From a virus: a stretch of DNA of 50,236 nucleotides. Made by a program: the position numbers and the translations under genes. This document shows, piece after piece, positions 48,098 through 50,236 of this stretch; the stretch's first letter is position 1; each line of letters starts with the position of its first letter. The stretch is taken from positions 1 to 50,236 of the IMG/VR virus record IMGVR_UViG_3300037349_000149. One strand, 5' to 3'. The notes under the pieces were generated by a model, which searched no databases, was not told the DNA's origin, and saw only the letters and a list, made by a program, of their open reading frames with translations.

Positions 48098-48865
48098 CTA
48101 TCCTATCCACGCCGGATCGTTGTGCGTCAGCGGCCCCGCAACCTTCCACGTCGCTGGCCAGAAGTCCTCGTCCTCCCACTTCTGCACATGGGGCGTTCGC
48201 TTGCGAAACGCCTCAGTATGGTAGTGCGCGGGGCGGATCACGTTGTCCTGGCCGCTGAGCCACGCGCCCCACCACGAGAAGGTGGAGTTGGCCACAATGT
48301 GACCCGCGCACATGGCCATCGTGTGCAGGTCATCCTCGGCGCCACCGAGCGCGAAGCCCACGTCACGCCGGTGCACGAACATGGCGCGGCACTCGGGGAT
48401 GGCGTCCGAGAAGCAAAGGAACCGCGCGCCCGGAAACTTCGCCATCTGCGCCTCGTACCAGGGCGCCTCGAGCTGCACGTACGGGCCGCCCACGTAGTCC
48501 CCGCGCCGCACGTGAACAGCGATACGATCGGTGCGCAGGCGACGCGATGTGGGGGCGAAGGCCCGGCGGATCAAGCTCTCGTGATCGGCGAAGTACTTGG
48601 GCGAGATGAAGTTGCCGCGCAGTTCGATGGTGCCTAGGGCGCCGTTCGCGCTGATTGTCTCATAGGCCAAACTCGATTGCTCGTAGCTGGCCGTAGCCTC
48701 TGGGATCTCGCTGAAGCACTCCGGCGAAAGAGAGAAGAACGGCGCTCTCTTCCACGGCGGAAAGCGCGCGACGTCGCCACGCCTGGTCGCGCAGGCCAGC
48801 GTCGCCGCTATCCCAAAGAGCTGATTCCCGAGACCCGACGTGTTCACGCCCTTCCAGGTGATCAT
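48098..48865 (-). CDS. GT11 fucosyltransferase
   Basis: A 255-residue enzyme of the alpha-1,2-fucosyltransferase family. GLGNQLFGIAATLA (11-24), HVRRGDYVGG (118-127) for GDP-fucose binding, and the late NSTFSWWGAWLSG (193-205) are the three hallmark motifs. It would use the GDP-L-fucose made by Gmd and Fcl encoded downstream in the operon. ATG 48865 overlaps the previous stop (TGATG). Acceptor unknown. Confidence 0.88.
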   Translation of the reverse strand: MITWKGVNTSGLGNQLFGIAATLACATRRGDVARFPPWKRAPFFSLSPECFSEIPEATASYEQSSLAYETISANGALGTIELRGNFISPKYFADHESLIRRAFAPTSRRLRTDRIAVHVRRGDYVGGPYVQLEAPWYEAQMAKFPGARFLCFSDAIPECRAMFVHRRDVGFALGGAEDDLHTMAMCAGHIVANSTFSWWGAWLSGQDNVIRPAHYHTEAFRKRTPHVQKWEDEDFWPATWKVAGPLTHNDPAWIG

Positions 48866-49491
48866 CAGAGCAACTCCAGCAGCGGGTACGGGGCGCGCGC
48901 ACGGATCACCTGCGCGATGCGCAGTTCTTCGCCGGGACCGTTCTTCCACTCGTTGCTGTTGGCCCAGTGGTATGCGCTCAGCACCTCGGGGCAGAACGTG
49001 CACCGCTTTTCGCCCGCTTGCTCGACGGCCGCAAACATGACCACCATATCCCAAGGCACCTGCGCACCCGGTTCCCACTTGAGATCCTCGTCGCGAAGCC
49101 GCTGGAAGAGACCTGCGCGAAAGGACTTCAGGTGTGTCGTGACCCACGGCTGTCGACGGATCGGCGTACCCCAGTTCACGGGAGCCGCGAATCCGGGTCG
49201 ACCGTCGGCGAACACGAACGAGCCCCACGTCACCCACGCGCCCGCGTCGTGCATCGCCTTCACGATCGCGCACGCGTCGTCCCTGACCATCCAGTCGTCA
49301 CCGTCGAGCCAGATCACAACGTCCTCGGGATCGAGGCAGCTGATCATCGTGCCCATGTTCGTGATGACGTCCACGGTCGGCTCGGACTCGATGTAGTGGT
49401 GCATCACGTCGGGCTTCTGCGAGCGCACGGACAGGATGCACTTCTCGCGTGTCGGCGCGGCAAGGCCAGTGGATACCACGTGGAGCATCAC
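48865..49491 (-). CDS. GT2-like glycosyltransferase
   Basis: A 208-residue GT-A enzyme: LHVVSTGLAAPTREKCILSV, DVVIWLDGDDWMVRDDA with the DGDD metal site (63-66), and a later QVPWDMVVMFAAVEQAG. It is short but carries the nucleotide-sugar core. Start is GTG 49491 in a GTGA overlap or ATG 49488; they differ by one codon. First sugar enzyme of the module. Confidence 0.72.
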   Translation of the reverse strand: MMLHVVSTGLAAPTREKCILSVRSQKPDVMHHYIESEPTVDVITNMGTMISCLDPEDVVIWLDGDDWMVRDDACAIVKAMHDAGAWVTWGSFVFADGRPGFAAPVNWGTPIRRQPWVTTHLKSFRAGLFQRLRDEDLKWEPGAQVPWDMVVMFAAVEQAGEKRCTFCPEVLSAYHWANSNEWKNGPGEELRIAQVIRARAPYPLLELL

Positions 49492-49868
49492 GGCCGCTTG
49501 ATCGCGGGCATCGTGGTCGCCAGAGTCACGCCCGCTGCCGCTGCGCGCATCGCCTGCGCCATCTTCGCCCCGTTCTCCACGACGGCCCGGAGCGCAGCAC
49601 GCTCCGTGCGGGACAGCGACGTGATGGGAATCGTGAGCGCGCCTTCCGGCAGGTCGATCTCATCGAGCGATCCGAAGAGCAGCACCGGAAAGCACGCATG
49701 CGAGATGTTGATCGATCCTCCCGGCCCTTGCTGCATCCCGGCTTTCAGGTCGTACACGGGCGAAAGAGTGCGCCCCGTGAGCAGGCCAAGGAGCGTGAGC
49801 CCGTTCGTCTGCGCGATGACGTAGCCGGCGAGCGGACCCTTGTCCGCGCCGTTCAAGATGTCGACCAT
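49488..49868 (-). CDS. Hypothetical protein upstream of the glycan module
   Basis: A 126-residue protein: GYVIAQTNGLTLLGLLTG, NISHACFPVLLFGSLDEIDL, and an Ala-rich helical end (ALRAVVENGAKMAQAMRAAA). ATG 49868 overlaps the stop of the membrane microprotein (TGATG), which rejects the longer frame from 49952. No family recognised. Confidence 0.55.
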   Translation of the reverse strand: MVDILNGADKGPLAGYVIAQTNGLTLLGLLTGRTLSPVYDLKAGMQQGPGGSINISHACFPVLLFGSLDEIDLPEGALTIPITSLSRTERAALRAVVENGAKMAQAMRAAAAGVTLATTMPAIKRP

Positions 49869-49945
49869 CACTCGTCTCCGTTCCCGATGCGTTGCATGAG
49901 CACACCCGCGGTGATGAGCCAGAGCGAAACCCAGAGTAGGGTCAC
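49868..49945 (-). CDS. 25-residue single-helix membrane microprotein
   Basis: GTG 49945 overlaps the RHH stop (GTGA) and the TGA overlaps the next ATG (TGATG). The frame reads MTLLWVSLWLITAGVL then MQRIGNGDE: one hydrophobic segment with a charged end. Exact fitting into two overlaps in a coupled operon is good evidence that it is a gene. The function is unknown. Confidence 0.6.
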   Translation of the reverse strand: MTLLWVSLWLITAGVLMQRIGNGDE

Positions 49946-50133
49946 GGGTCACCTCGCTTCGTTCCGTCCACGCTGCCCGCCGTCTCGCCGCGCACCGCCA
50001 CGACCGGCGAAGAGACGAACTCGCGAACGAGGATCTCCACGACCTCGACGCGTGTGATCGCGCGCCCCTTCGCGTTCGTCATCCGCACGCACGCCTCGTT
50101 CAGCAGCTCGTCATCGATGCGTACCTGCGCCAT
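49942..50133 (-). CDS. Ribbon-helix-helix protein, first gene of late operon
   Basis: A 63-residue protein with strand AQVRIDDELLNEA and helices ACVRMTNAKGRAI and TRVEVVEILVREFV, the RHH plan. It heads the leftward operon, and the promoter must lie in or beyond the inverted repeat 31 bases upstream. It is a candidate regulator of late expression. Its start region (TAACGGTGCAGACATGGCGCAG) resembles that of the 6592 leader. Confidence 0.65.
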   Translation of the reverse strand: MAQVRIDDELLNEACVRMTNAKGRAITRVEVVEILVREFVSSPVVAVRGETAGSVDGTKRGDP

Positions 50134-50163
50134 GTCTGCACCGTTAGCACCAGGTGGGGCGGT

Positions 50164-50236
50164 GGGGCAAGGGGAATCGGGGATGGGAGCCGGAGGCGAA
50201 CGGGGAGGGGGAATCGCGCCAGGATGCGATATGGCG
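50164..50236 (-). repeat. 73-bp inverted repeat, terminal copy
   Basis: Exact reverse complement of 6456-6528, ending at the last base of the window. The match may continue beyond the window. It forms the upstream region of the late operon's first gene, where its promoter should be. Confidence 0.95.

Overview
The window reads as a nearly complete genome (or a contig of one) of a high-GC tailed phage with a contractile, Mu-like virion. GC content is roughly two thirds by eye. The evidence is a contiguous head, tail, baseplate, fibre and lysis gene set on the minus strand, and a replication/recombination set on the plus strand. No integrase, transposase or CI-type repressor was recognised, so lysogeny is unsupported. 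The host cannot be named; a high-GC proteobacterial or myxobacterial host is only a guess.

Left arm, rightward (0.1-15.8 kb). A GIY-YIG protein (minus strand) and a ribbon-helix-helix (RHH) regulator share a short control region with a perfect palindrome. Then come small overlapping genes, one encoding a Gly-Ser/Tyr/Asp repeat made from a G-quadruplex-like hexanucleotide array, a RusA resolvase, and a D5-type primase-helicase. A 235-bp cluster of 9-bp iterons in both orientations follows the primase, the best candidate for the replication origin. After a C-rich noncoding stretch and a promoter/operator come an RHH protein, an orphan DNA methyltransferase, and an ERF annealase/YqaJ exonuclease pair. 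From 9.8 to 15.85 kb lies an array of small genes, one of them a Thg1-like tRNA(His) guanylyltransferase homologue. Almost every gene in the array is preceded by a related leader with the core TGCGCGC placed just after the previous stop codon. This is the most system-like novelty in the window.

Right arm, leftward (50.1 to 15.86 kb). One long, tightly coupled operon, with most junctions overlapping as ATGA, GTGA or TGATG. It begins with an RHH protein and a 25-residue membrane microprotein. Next is a glycan module: four probable GT-A glycosyltransferases, a GT11 fucosyltransferase, a second fucosyltransferase-like enzyme, an FkbM methyltransferase, Gmd and Fcl for GDP-L-fucose, and an endonuclease VII-type HNH protein. 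Then a GroES-like protein, a large terminase interrupted in its P-loop by an intein with class 3 (WCT) features, a Mu-like portal, S49 protease, scaffold, decoration protein, capsid, neck proteins, sheath, tube, tail-assembly chaperone with a -1 frameshift site, a short tape measure, the baseplate (spike, gp46, J and I equivalents), fibre-like proteins, a lipobox protein and a lysis region.

The last 73 bases of the window are an exact inverted copy of 6456-6528, upstream of the other RHH genes. This is either a genuine inverted repeat at the genome end or an assembly/amplification junction.
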